This document shows positions 24,229-34,200 of a stretch of 64,000 nucleotides of DNA, piece after piece. Below the pieces are notes generated by a model. It did not search any database. It was not told the origin of the DNA and worked only from the letters and a program-made list of their open reading frames with translations. The stretch is taken from the NCBI GenBank assembly GCA_002731275.1, contig PCBK01000003.1, forward strand, positions 100,585 to 164,584, in the 5' to 3' direction. Source of the DNA: Deltaproteobacteria bacterium. Its GTDB lineage: Bacteria; Myxococcota_C; UBA6777. Position numbers and translations under genes: made by a program. Positions within the stretch are counted from its first letter, which is position 1. Every line of letters begins with the position of its first letter.

Positions 24229-25386
24229 TCACTCTCCTTCAGGCTCTTGCTTGCCAAAGTCCCTTCCATACAAGTCACCAAGCATGAACTGTTGTAGCCA
24301 CTCTTTATCCAGAATCTCAGAAAGTGGTGTGAGGAGACTCTCACGGGTAGGATCCGCAACAAACACACGCTCCTCTTTTTTGTGGAATGAATTGAGTATA
24401 TAAGGAGAGTGAGTCGCCAACAACACAGTGATTTGTTTCTCCTTCGCCCACTCTTCTATCGCCTCAAGAAGAACATGGATCGCGTGGGGGTGCAGCCCGT
24501 TCTCAGGCTCATCAATACTTATCACGCCTCCTTCAGGGGCAGAACACACAGCCATAAGATGAAGCAATCCAACCAAAAGACCATTTGATACATTGTATGG
24601 ATAGACCCCAATATCCGACTTTTTTGTGTAAAATCGAGCAAAGACCGATTGTCCAGCGCTGTCAAAATCAAGGTCGTCGAACATTGTGGGAAATGCTTCT
24701 TGTAACACCTCAATCACAAATTCGTACTTCTCTTTGTGCTCACGTGTAGTTGACCATTGTCGCAATGTCGCAAACGCATTCTCTCCACGAGAACGCAATC
24801 GAAAATCTCGAACATCACGTGAACCAAACATTCGGAGTTGCATTAAATCATAATCACCATAAGCCTCAAACTGCCCCAAATGCAACACAAACGATTCAAG
24901 TTGTTTGTGGATGTTATTGTCAAGTTCAGTAGCTCGCCGTAGAACAGTCCATCCAGATGATGGAACCAACTCGCCATTCAACACGAAGTGCTCCTGACCT
25001 GGATGTTGCTCAGCAATTTTATCATCTCCCAAAAAAAGACTCTCAACCACAGGTAACTGTAAACCCCCTCCCCCTCCCAAAGCCGGTCTCAAACACCAAC
25101 GAACACCATCCATTTCAACTTTCAAAGAAAAAGTGACACGACGAGATGCAAGCGAACCGACCATTCTTTCGGCCTTGCTGTGCAAGAGCATTTCAACACC
25201 ACCATCTTCTTCCAAAGCATTTCCTGGAGTGTACACAAGAGAGTTTTTGAGGAACCTCAGAGCACGCAAACAGGTTGTTTTGCCAGCACCATTGGGTCCG
25301 ATAATCGCATGGAGTCCAGCGTCAGTAAATTGGACATCCAAATGATGGATTGCTCTGTAGTTTTGAACCTGCAACTGAATACCCAT
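24229..25386 (-). CDS. ABC/SMC-type AAA ATPase (OLD/AriA-like)
   Basis: A 385-residue ATPase. The opening strand IQLQVQNYRAIHHLDVQF and Walker A GPNGAGKTT (about 30-38) are followed by a long helical middle. The C-terminal part carries a degenerate signature SNGLL (about 267), Walker B VISIDEPENGLHP (about 289-301) and the H-loop LLATHSPYIL (about 323-332). This is the AAA_21/OLD-like ABC ATPase layout used in many defence systems, where it senses invasion and controls a partner effector. Three start codons lie in tandem (GTG-ATG-ATG); the last is best spaced from AAGGAG. It leads the partner gene and is divergent from the HEAT-repeat gene. Confidence 0.85.
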   Translation of the reverse strand: MGIQLQVQNYRAIHHLDVQFTDAGLHAIIGPNGAGKTTCLRALRFLKNSLVYTPGNALEEDGGVEMLLHSKAERMVGSLASRRVTFSLKVEMDGVRWCLRPALGGGGGLQLPVVESLFLGDDKIAEQHPGQEHFVLNGELVPSSGWTVLRRATELDNNIHKQLESFVLHLGQFEAYGDYDLMQLRMFGSRDVRDFRLRSRGENAFATLRQWSTTREHKEKYEFVIEVLQEAFPTMFDDLDFDSAGQSVFARFYTKKSDIGVYPYNVSNGLLVGLLHLMAVCSAPEGGVISIDEPENGLHPHAIHVLLEAIEEWAKEKQITVLLATHSPYILNSFHKKEERVFVADPTRESLLTPLSEILDKEWLQQFMLGDLYGRDFGKQEPEGE

Positions 25387-25552
25387 CATCACTCCTTCTC
25401 TTCATGGGACATACAACTCAACACCGTCAAAACTACACACCCCCCCATCATTGTCAACACTCACAACATGGAAAAGACCAACAAAGCGGGCTTGAAGTTT
25501 TTGCCTCCGTGTGTATCGTACAGATGAACACAGACGTAGAGTGAGGTCAGCC

Positions 25553-27178
25553 ATGCGCTCCAAAAAACAGGCGAGGCAAGAGGAGATCGAATGGCTCTCG
25601 TGGGCCAAAGAGGAGTACGCCGAAGAAGCGCTCGAATTACTCGAAGACGCCATCGCAGACAACGACCCACATATCCGCAGAAACGCCGCGCAGATGCTCG
25701 GAGACCTTCCCTGTGAAAAGAGCGTCACACTTCTCCGTCAAGCCTCACAAGACCGACGTGAACGGGTCCGTTGTGAAGCTCTCCTCTCACTCAGTCAAAT
25801 GGGACACCTCGCAAAGGACGCCCTTGAGACCTTCAGAAGAGGTCTCCATGACCCGGCCCCTCGCGTCAAACGCACAACACTCCAGGCGCTTCAGCGATTG
25901 GGTCCTCTCGCCGCCCCACTCGTCAAAGACATCACCCCCCTCCTCTTCGACCGCAAACACACGATCTGTGAACAAGCCGCACAAACACTCGGCTCACTTC
26001 AATCCGTAAAGGCCTTGCCCGCCCTCTTCTCTTGTCTCGACCATTACAACGGACCAAGAGCACAAATCTGCAAGGCACTCGGACAAATCAACTCACCCAA
26101 AGCCATTCAGCCGCTCATCAAAAGCCTCACTCAATATGGAAGTCAGGCTCGCCCCAACGTGCTCCATTCCCTGGGTCTCTTCGGTCCACGTGCACACAAA
26201 GCGATCCCCACACTCATCGATGAATACCAAAAAAGACACTACGCACAGTATTGGCCAGAGACCACAAAAGCGCTCATTCAGATAGGTATCACGGCGCAAC
26301 AGACACACAACATCGCCACATTACTTTTTCCATATATCCAGACAACACCAGATGCGCCCTATGCAGAAACGGCTCCCGCCCTGCTCTCCCTCGGCTATCT
26401 AAAAGAAGATGCACTGATACTGATCAAAGAACACCTTCAGGAACACCCAAAGTATTCGTTCTATATCACAAAATTGTTAGGGTATATCGGACCACAAGCG
26501 AGCGAGTCTGTCCCAACACTGACTCGATATATTCGTCAACATCCACATCAGCTCAAGCCTCTTGCCTTGGCCCTGGGTTCAATCGGCTCACCACGAGCAG
26601 AAGACGCCCTCCACACACACCTCCAACAAACAAAAGACCCCAAAGAACAAAGCATTCTGTTGAGGGCGCTTGGAATGTTAGAGACGTTGTCTTCCCAAGC
26701 GCTGATGTCCATCGAGTCCTTTATGGATCATGCACATCTACAGCTCCAAATCGAAGCACATATCGCATTGTATCGACATCAAGCCCACACAGAACCCTCA
26801 CTTCCGCTCCTCCTCGAATGTATTGACAGCACACTCAATCAGCTCAATTCACAACCCAACCCCCATACACTTCACCACAAAATCGACACACTACGAGCTC
26901 TCCATCAAGCCCTTCCCAACGCAGCAAACACGTGGTGGCCACAGGCAACAGATGAACAAATTGGCGAGATAAAGCGACGGATACGAGGACGAAGGCAACG
27001 TCTGGTGTACGCCTTGGAGTTGTTTAATGTGTACGAAACACCCCTCTTGATGCAGCACACAGAGGTGCTTCATGAGTTGATGCAGACACTCCAACAAGTA
27101 CACGATACAAATCACTTTGATGAACAAATTGTACAGTGGCAAGACGCTTTTGAGGATATCTTGTTTGGGATGGATTGA
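25553..27178 (+). CDS. HEAT-repeat scaffold protein
   Basis: A 541-residue soluble protein built of HEAT/PBS-lyase-like helical repeats. Examples are IADNDPHIRRNAAQMLGDL (about 36-54), SQDRRERVRCEALLSLSQMG, HDPAPRVKRTTLQALQRLG and FSCLDHYNGPRAQICKALG, each about 35-40 residues apart with the D-x-x-x-R-x-x-A-x-x-x-L pattern. Repeats become looser after about 300, and the C-terminal 130 residues are other helices. No catalytic motif is visible. GAGG lies six bases before the ATG at 25553. It is divergent from the ATPase pair across 166 bases and could share its control region, but a link is not shown. Confidence 0.75.
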   Translation: MRSKKQARQEEIEWLSWAKEEYAEEALELLEDAIADNDPHIRRNAAQMLGDLPCEKSVTLLRQASQDRRERVRCEALLSLSQMGHLAKDALETFRRGLHDPAPRVKRTTLQALQRLGPLAAPLVKDITPLLFDRKHTICEQAAQTLGSLQSVKALPALFSCLDHYNGPRAQICKALGQINSPKAIQPLIKSLTQYGSQARPNVLHSLGLFGPRAHKAIPTLIDEYQKRHYAQYWPETTKALIQIGITAQQTHNIATLLFPYIQTTPDAPYAETAPALLSLGYLKEDALILIKEHLQEHPKYSFYITKLLGYIGPQASESVPTLTRYIRQHPHQLKPLALALGSIGSPRAEDALHTHLQQTKDPKEQSILLRALGMLETLSSQALMSIESFMDHAHLQLQIEAHIALYRHQAHTEPSLPLLLECIDSTLNQLNSQPNPHTLHHKIDTLRALHQALPNAANTWWPQATDEQIGEIKRRIRGRRQRLVYALELFNVYETPLLMQHTEVLHELMQTLQQVHDTNHFDEQIVQWQDAFEDILFGMD

Positions 27179-27223
27179 GGGAGGATAGAAAAAGCAACGC
27201 GCATCGGGCAGTGTGTGGTTACA

Positions 27224-27793
27224 TCAGGAACGCATACGCTGACATGTCCACATGGTGAACACCACATCCTCCTCTTCGATATGTTGTTCGTCTAGTATAT
27301 CGAAACGCTGCGCTTTGACTTTGTTGGTGAAACGTTCTTTAGCTTGCGCGTCGGCAATCCCACCATCTTTGACAACGAGGAAGGTCCCGTGAGGCTTGAG
27401 TATACGATGGACCTCTTGTAGCCCCTTGTTACGAGCCTCATCATCACCCCAATGGTCAAATGAATCAAACGCCAAAACAACATCGGCCATGTCGTCACCG
27501 AGAGGGAGCGTGTGGGCAGGTGATGCGATGAACTCGATCAAGTCTCGTGCAGGGTGTGCTTCTAGACGTTCTTTGGCTATTTCAATCATACGTGGGATTG
27601 GTTCGACACCAATCAATCGGCTCATATTGGCCTTTGTGAAGACGTGACGAAGCGCCGCACCTGTCCCACACCCAATATCCACGACAACAAGTCCATCCTC
27701 CCAATCAAAACGATCAACTGCGAGGCGATTGGTTGGATACTCGCCATATTTTTCAGCATACCATTCAGCAACACTCGCGTCCCATTGTCCCAT
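27224..27793 (-). CDS. Class I SAM-dependent methyltransferase
   Basis: A 189-residue methyltransferase of the UbiE/Methyltransf_11 type. Motif I is VVVDIGCGTGAALRH (about 35-49). The acidic motif is GVEPIPRMIEIA, motif II is ADVVLAFDSFDHW and motif III is VHRILKPHGTFLVV. It probably methylates a small molecule. AGGAGG lies six or seven bases before the ATG. It sits between the HEAT-repeat gene and drmD but on the opposite strand, so it need not belong to the defence system. Confidence 0.85.
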   Translation of the reverse strand: MGQWDASVAEWYAEKYGEYPTNRLAVDRFDWEDGLVVVDIGCGTGAALRHVFTKANMSRLIGVEPIPRMIEIAKERLEAHPARDLIEFIASPAHTLPLGDDMADVVLAFDSFDHWGDDEARNKGLQEVHRILKPHGTFLVVKDGGIADAQAKERFTNKVKAQRFDILDEQHIEEEDVVFTMWTCQRMRS

Positions 27794-27944
27794 CTCTATC
27801 CTCCTATGAAGATCCAAAAGTAGACATGTTCTATCGCTTCTCCAACACAACGTCAAGCCAACTCATGTCAACACTGCTCTTGCTTTGTTGACAACATCAC
27901 ATCGAGGTTATATTGTGACACAACAGCTTTGTAATACAAAAAAC

Positions 27945-30900
27945 ATGAGCCCTTATACATGGACGGAGTCCCCCTTGAACCACCCTGAAGTTGGCCAAAT
28001 CGTACAAGTTCGCTCAAGACAATATCTCGTCGAAGATGTCCAGCCCCCTATCCCCGGTCCCGAAGACACGCTCGTACGCCTCTCCTGCATCGAAGACGAT
28101 GCACAAGGCGATCGCCTCGAAGTCTTATGGGAGCGCGAACTCGACGCACGCATCCTTCAAAACTCTTCCTGGAAAGAAGTCACATCACGTGGCTTTGACT
28201 CACCCGAACTCTTCTCTGCATACCTACACACGCTTCGATGGAATTGTGTCACCTCAACGGAGAAAGCTCTCTTCCAAGCTCCCTACCGCGCTGGGATTGA
28301 GATCATGGCATACCAACTCGAACCCCTTCGCAAAGCGCTTCAGATGCCGCGCGTTAACCTCTTCATTGCAGATGACGTGGGCCTCGGAAAAACCATCGAA
28401 GCTGGGCTGATTGTCCGTGAGCTACTCATCCGACAAAAAGTTCGCCGCATTGTCATCGCGTGCCCTCCCTCCGTCGTCGTCCAATGGAAAGATGAGATGG
28501 AACGACGTTTTGGACTCGGCTTCGTCATCTACGACCGCGCCTTCGTCGCATCCATGAGACAAGAACGTGGCTACGGCATCAACCCTTGGGAGACACATCA
28601 CCAATTCATCATCTCACAATCACTCCTTCGAGACGAACAATACGCCGCCCCACTACGTCAGTGGCTAGGCGACTCTGTCACAGGCTCTATGCTCATCCTC
28701 GATGAAGCCCACAACGCTGCTCCCGCGAGCGCTGCAAAGTATGCCATTGACTCCCGACTCACACGTGTTGTGCGTGACATCGCGCCGAGATTCGAACACA
28801 GGCTATTCCTCTCTGCAACTCCGCACAATGGACACTCTAACAGCTTCGCAGCTCTCCTCGAAATCCTCGACCCACAACGCTTTTGCCGAGGCGTACCTAT
28901 CCGAAAAAATTCAAAAGACCTCAACGCTGTCATGGTTCGCCGTCTCAAAGGAGATCTCCGCTCCCTCGGCAGCAACTTCCCACTACGCAAAGTCATCAAA
29001 GTCTCCATCGACCAACTCCCCCAGGATGCACCCGAGCTTACCCTCTCACAGCTCTTGCAAGCATATCGTGACGCCAAAGAAACTCGACTTCAACACGCAA
29101 CACGCAACAAACAAACAACCGCGATGCTCGTCCTCGCCTCCCTACAAAAAAGACTCCTCTCCTCGATCTACGCCTTCGCACGTACACTCAAAGTCCACCA
29201 ACGCGCACTCCTACAAAAACAACAACCCACAACCAACACACCAGAGGAGAAAGACACACAGCAAGCGCTCCCACTCGACACTCCCGACGCTGACGATGAC
29301 CGCGCAGAACTCCCCGAAGAGGACGTTCAGGCGGAAGATGATGCACAGATATCTTCCGCCACCGAACAAACCTCCGATGAAGCCAGCCTCATGGCCCCTG
29401 AACTCCAACTCGTCCAAAAGATGCTCGCCATCGCCGAAGGGGCACGCTATAGAGTTGACGGTCGTATCCAACACATCATTGCATGGCTACGTGAACACCT
29501 CTGCCAAGGTATCGCCTCCAACACACAAGACGCCAATCCAAACGCCTCCTGGGCCGACAAGCGTGTCATTATCTTCACGGAATACACAGACACAAAGACC
29601 TACCTCGTCCAACAACTTCAAACCGCAATCGAAGGTACACACCTCGCCGAAAAACGCATTGAAACCTTCCACGGAGGTATGGGCGAAGAACGACGCGAAG
29701 AGATCAAACGCGCCTTCAACGCCGCCCCCGACGCTCACCCACTCAGAATCCTCATCGCCACAGACGCCGCTCGTGAAGGCGTGAACCTACAAAACTACTG
29801 CGCTGACCTCTTCCACTTTGACATCCCCTGGAATCCCAGCCGCATGGAACAACGCAACGGACGGATCGATAGAAAGCTGCAACGCGAAGATGAGGTCCGA
29901 TGTTACTACTTCGTGCTTCCACAACGTGCTGAAGATCGTGTCCTTGATGTCCTCGTCAGCAAAACCAAAACCATCCAAGAAGAGCTCGGTAGCCTCTCCC
30001 CTGTCCTCGAAAGACGGCTCAACAAGACCCTACGCAAGGGCATACACCACAAAGACGCCGAGACCCTCCGCACACAGATAAGCTTTATCAACGATAACAA
30101 AGACGATGAGCTTACCCAAAAACTCAAAACCACAGAAGACGAACTTGAAAGCGCACGACAACCCAAACCCAAACTCGAAAAGGACCTCAAACGACTGCGC
30201 ACGCTTCTCAAAACATCACGCGACTGGCTCGGACTCAATGACACTCTCTTTCGAGAAGCTCTGTCCTCTTCACTCACTCTCCTTGGTGTACCACCCCTAC
30301 AAAAACACGACACCACACAACAAGATGAGTTCGCCTCCTGGCACCTCCCCTCCTTCGACACACTCGCAGGCAAAGATCCCACATGGCTCCATACACTCGA
30401 TTCCCTACGCGCACCTCGCAAACGAAAGCAAAACCTCCGAGAGTGGCGCAGAGAATCACCTATCCTTCCCGTGATCTTTCGCGACTCCGGACAACTTGAA
30501 GCCCAAAAAGTACACCTCCATCTCGAACATCGACTCACACAACGCCTCCTCGGACGCTTTCGTTCACAAGGGTTCGTCCATGATGACCTCTCGCGGGCTT
30601 GTGTTTGCATGACGGACGACCCCATCCCAAAGGTCATCCTCCTCGGACGACTCTCACTCTACGGACACCAAGCCGCCAGACTCCACGATGAACTCGTCCT
30701 CGTCGCAGCCGAATGGGGCACATCACTCGCACGTAGCACCAAGAAACTCCAACCTCTCGGCATCAGGCAAAAAGAAAACCTACTCCAACTCCTCGAAGCC
30801 TCACTCGCCTCCGAGCGACTTCGTCACACGACCCAACACGTCCGCTCTCTCTACCTCAACCACATCCAACAAGACGTCGATGATCTCCTCCCCGAACTCA

Positions 30901-31238
30901 CCAAACGCGCCGAGAAACTCCAAGAGCAAGCCGAAAGCAAACTCACAAAGCGCGGAAAAGAAGAAGCCAAAGAGATGGTCGAGATCCTCAAGTCACAACG
31001 TCAACGCATCGAAGAAGAAAACGAAAAGTTCAACAAAGGTGGCACACAGCTGTTACTCGGCTTCGAAAAACAAGCACGCGCACAGCTCGAAGCTGACAAA
31101 AAATACTGGCAAAAACGACTCTCGCTGATCGAACTCGAATTGCAAACAGAACCTGAACGCATCCGCCGCACTTACGAAGTCAAAGCCACACGCATCGAGC
31201 CCGTTGGTGTCGTATATCTCGCCCCCATCTCAGGCTAA
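27945..31238 (+). CDS. drmD: DISARM SNF2-type helicase DrmD
   Basis: A 1097-residue SNF2-like superfamily 2 DNA translocase, the marker gene of class 1 DISARM. The opening GQIVQVRSRQYLVEDV matches the usual start of this family. Motif I is DDVGLGKTIEAGL (about 143-155), motif II is LDEAHN (about 252-257), motif III is LFLSATPHNG and motif VI is EQRNGRIDR (about 635). The second half has a long acidic/basic helical region (about 680-1080). No ribosome-binding site precedes the ATG; a GTG at 27915 has GAGG seven bases upstream but would overlap a promoter-like TTGACA at 27888. In DISARM it acts with DrmMI, DrmA, DrmB and DrmC against phage DNA. The next gene follows by ten bases. Confidence 0.88.
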   Translation: MSPYTWTESPLNHPEVGQIVQVRSRQYLVEDVQPPIPGPEDTLVRLSCIEDDAQGDRLEVLWERELDARILQNSSWKEVTSRGFDSPELFSAYLHTLRWNCVTSTEKALFQAPYRAGIEIMAYQLEPLRKALQMPRVNLFIADDVGLGKTIEAGLIVRELLIRQKVRRIVIACPPSVVVQWKDEMERRFGLGFVIYDRAFVASMRQERGYGINPWETHHQFIISQSLLRDEQYAAPLRQWLGDSVTGSMLILDEAHNAAPASAAKYAIDSRLTRVVRDIAPRFEHRLFLSATPHNGHSNSFAALLEILDPQRFCRGVPIRKNSKDLNAVMVRRLKGDLRSLGSNFPLRKVIKVSIDQLPQDAPELTLSQLLQAYRDAKETRLQHATRNKQTTAMLVLASLQKRLLSSIYAFARTLKVHQRALLQKQQPTTNTPEEKDTQQALPLDTPDADDDRAELPEEDVQAEDDAQISSATEQTSDEASLMAPELQLVQKMLAIAEGARYRVDGRIQHIIAWLREHLCQGIASNTQDANPNASWADKRVIIFTEYTDTKTYLVQQLQTAIEGTHLAEKRIETFHGGMGEERREEIKRAFNAAPDAHPLRILIATDAAREGVNLQNYCADLFHFDIPWNPSRMEQRNGRIDRKLQREDEVRCYYFVLPQRAEDRVLDVLVSKTKTIQEELGSLSPVLERRLNKTLRKGIHHKDAETLRTQISFINDNKDDELTQKLKTTEDELESARQPKPKLEKDLKRLRTLLKTSRDWLGLNDTLFREALSSSLTLLGVPPLQKHDTTQQDEFASWHLPSFDTLAGKDPTWLHTLDSLRAPRKRKQNLREWRRESPILPVIFRDSGQLEAQKVHLHLEHRLTQRLLGRFRSQGFVHDDLSRACVCMTDDPIPKVILLGRLSLYGHQAARLHDELVLVAAEWGTSLARSTKKLQPLGIRQKENLLQLLEASLASERLRHTTQHVRSLYLNHIQQDVDDLLPELTKRAEKLQEQAESKLTKRGKEEAKEMVEILKSQRQRIEEENEKFNKGGTQLLLGFEKQARAQLEADKKYWQKRLSLIELELQTEPERIRRTYEVKATRIEPVGVVYLAPISG

Positions 31239-31248
31239 GAGGAGTATC

Positions 31249-34200
31249 ATGTCTGACCAATCGTACCTTCGCGACCACAAAGAATGGCTTGGATACCTCC
31301 AACCTGTTGGGCTTGTCGTCTCTCCACCTGCGCTCGTTCGCCTTCAAGCTATCGTCCAACGCAACGTCGCACCACAACAAACTATCTTGCGCTCCAACTT
31401 ACACACACCCGAAGAAGGTCTGTCTCTCTCTGAACGACCTCATATTCGAGACTTTGCCACACTCACACAAACACTCCTCCACTGGAGACCAGAAGACCTC
31501 ATCCATATCGACCAAGAGGACTCCTTTCGAGAACAACTACAAGTCTATCTTCCCGAATATAACCACACCCTCTCCCCCACCTACGCAGTCCCACACGATG
31601 TCGAAGAAGATATCCTCAACGATCCACACACACCCAACGACGAAAAGTGGATGATGTTGATACAAGAACACACAATCGGCACGGACTTCGACGCGTTGCC
31701 CCCTGCACGCTCCACCAAAGGTTGGCACGTCCCACCACAAGCCCAATTTGAACGCCTGCTTCGTGAAACAGGTCTCTCACTCGGTTTGATGTACAACGCC
31801 ACTGACATCAGACTTGTCTACGCACCTCGTGGCGAAAATGCCGGCCACATCACCTTTCCCATCGACGCCATGACAGAGGTCAGTGGACGCTTGATCCTCA
31901 GCGCCTTCTGTATGCTCCTCTCCGAGAGCCGCATCTTTGCAACCAACGAAGAACGTAGCCTCCTCGCACTCCTTCGAGAGAGCCGAAAGTACCAAGCCGA
32001 AGTCTCCAACCTCCTCTCAGAGCAAGTCTTACAAGCCCTGCTCGAACTCCTTAGAGGGTTCCAGACCGCCCACGAGCTGCAAAAAGGACAGTGGTTTATC
32101 ACCACAACGGAGGAAGACAGACAGCACATTTATGGTGGTCTGCTCACGACCCTCTTGCGGTTGGTTTTCTTGCTCTATGCCGAGGATCGCGGCCTGATGC
32201 CAACCCACAGTGTTTACGTCAACTACTACTCGGTCTCGGGCCTCTTTGACAGGCTCCGTGAAGACATGGGACGACACCCCGACACAATGGATCGACGTTA
32301 TGGTGCTTGGGCCCAACTCTTAAGCCTCTTTCGCCTCGTCTACCACGGCGGCGGGCTCGTCGCACAAGACCAAGCCAAACAAGAGATGCGCCTCCCTCCT
32401 CGCCACGGCCAACTCTTCGATCCTGACACCTACCCCTTCCTCGAAGGACGCATCGGCACCAGCGTCAAAGGTGAACGCCTCATCCCTCCACGTATCTCCG
32501 ATGGTGTCCTCTACCGTATCCTTGATAAACTCCTCGTCGTCGGTGGTGAACGCCTCTCCTATCGCGCCCTCGATGTCGAAAACATCGGCTCCGTCTATGA
32601 ATCGATGATGGGATACACCATCGAACTCGCCACAGGCACTTCCATCGCCCTCAAACCTGAGCGCGTTGTCGTCAACCTCGAAGCGCTTCTTGAGCTCGAC
32701 GCCAAGAAACGTAAAGCCTACCTCAAAAACACCGCCAACTGCGACATTGGCACAAGCAAAACCACCAACAAAGACCTTGAAGAAGCCAAAGACGCCGAGC
32801 AGCTCCTCGATGTCCTCCACACCTCCAAGCGCGTCTTCAAAAACAGCAACAAGGAAGCCGTACACCCGATCCCCGCTGGTACACTCTACCTTCAGCCCGG
32901 CGAAGAACGACGACGTTCAGGCTCGCACTACACCCCCAAGTCGATGACCGAGCCCATCGTCGAGAAAACACTGCGTCCCATCCTCGCTGCACTTGGTCCT
33001 TCACCAACCCCCGAACAGATCCTCTCCCTGAAGATCTGTGACCCCGCGATGGGTTCAGGTGCCTTCCTGGTCGAGACCTGTCGACAACTCGCACAGCACC
33101 TGTTGGACGCATGGGAGCGTCGGGATATGTTGCGCACAGCCTCCAGCACAGACCTCCCCGCCGTACAAAGTGCTCCACCTCCTGAAGCCCAAGCAGTGGT
33201 GATCGTCCCTTCCGATGAAGATCCCCTGCTTCACGCCCGACGACTCGTCGCACAACGCTGCCTGTATGGTGTCGACCGAAACCCCTTCGCGGTCAATCTC
33301 GCGAAGTTGTCTTTGTGGCTCGTGACGCTCGCCAAGGCACACTCCTTTGCCTTCTTGGACCACGCCCTAAAACACGGAGACTCACTCGTTGGGTTGGATG
33401 TCAGCCAGCTCACGCGCTTTCACTGGTCCCCCCAAAAAAACGCCCCTCTCCTCGCGGGACTTGAAGAGGAGCTTCAAAACGTCCAGGAGAAGCGCTTCGG
33501 CATCCACGCTCTTGGTGATGAAGATGAGACAAAGAAGCGCAGGCTGTGGAGAGAAGCCGAGGACGCGCTCCTCGAACCTCGTCTGCGGGGAGATCTCGTC
33601 ATCGCAGCCTTCTTCTCCGAACAGAAAAAGAAACAACGTCAGGAAGCCCTCGAAGGCTTTGAGCGTTTGTATCGACGTTGGAAAAACGGCGACATCACTT
33701 ACAACGAGTGCTACGATGTCGTGCGTCAACTTCGACAGGAGAAGAAGGTCACACCGTTCCATTGGCCACTCGAATTTCCCGAAGTGTTTCGTACACAGGG
33801 TGGCTTTGATGCTTTCGTCGGCAATCCCCCCTTTGCAGGAAAGAACAATCTCATCAATGGCAACGCTGAGGGCTATCTCGACTGGTTGAAAACCCTTCAT
33901 AAAAAGACACATGGAAACGCAGACCTCGTCGCTCACTTCTTTCGACGAACCTTTGACCTGCTCCGCAAAAACGGTACGGCTGGCTTGATCGCGACCAACA
34001 CCATCGCCCAAGGCGACACCCGTACAACGGGCTTGCGTTGGATATGTACACATGGCGGAACAATTTACGACGCAGAACGTCGCTACAAGTGGCCCAACCT
34101 CGCCGCTGTCATCGTCAGCATTGTGCTCTTTCGCAAGGGAGACATCGAAGAGAAGTATTTGGATGGTCGAAGAGTTGATGAGATCACAGCCTTCCTCTTT

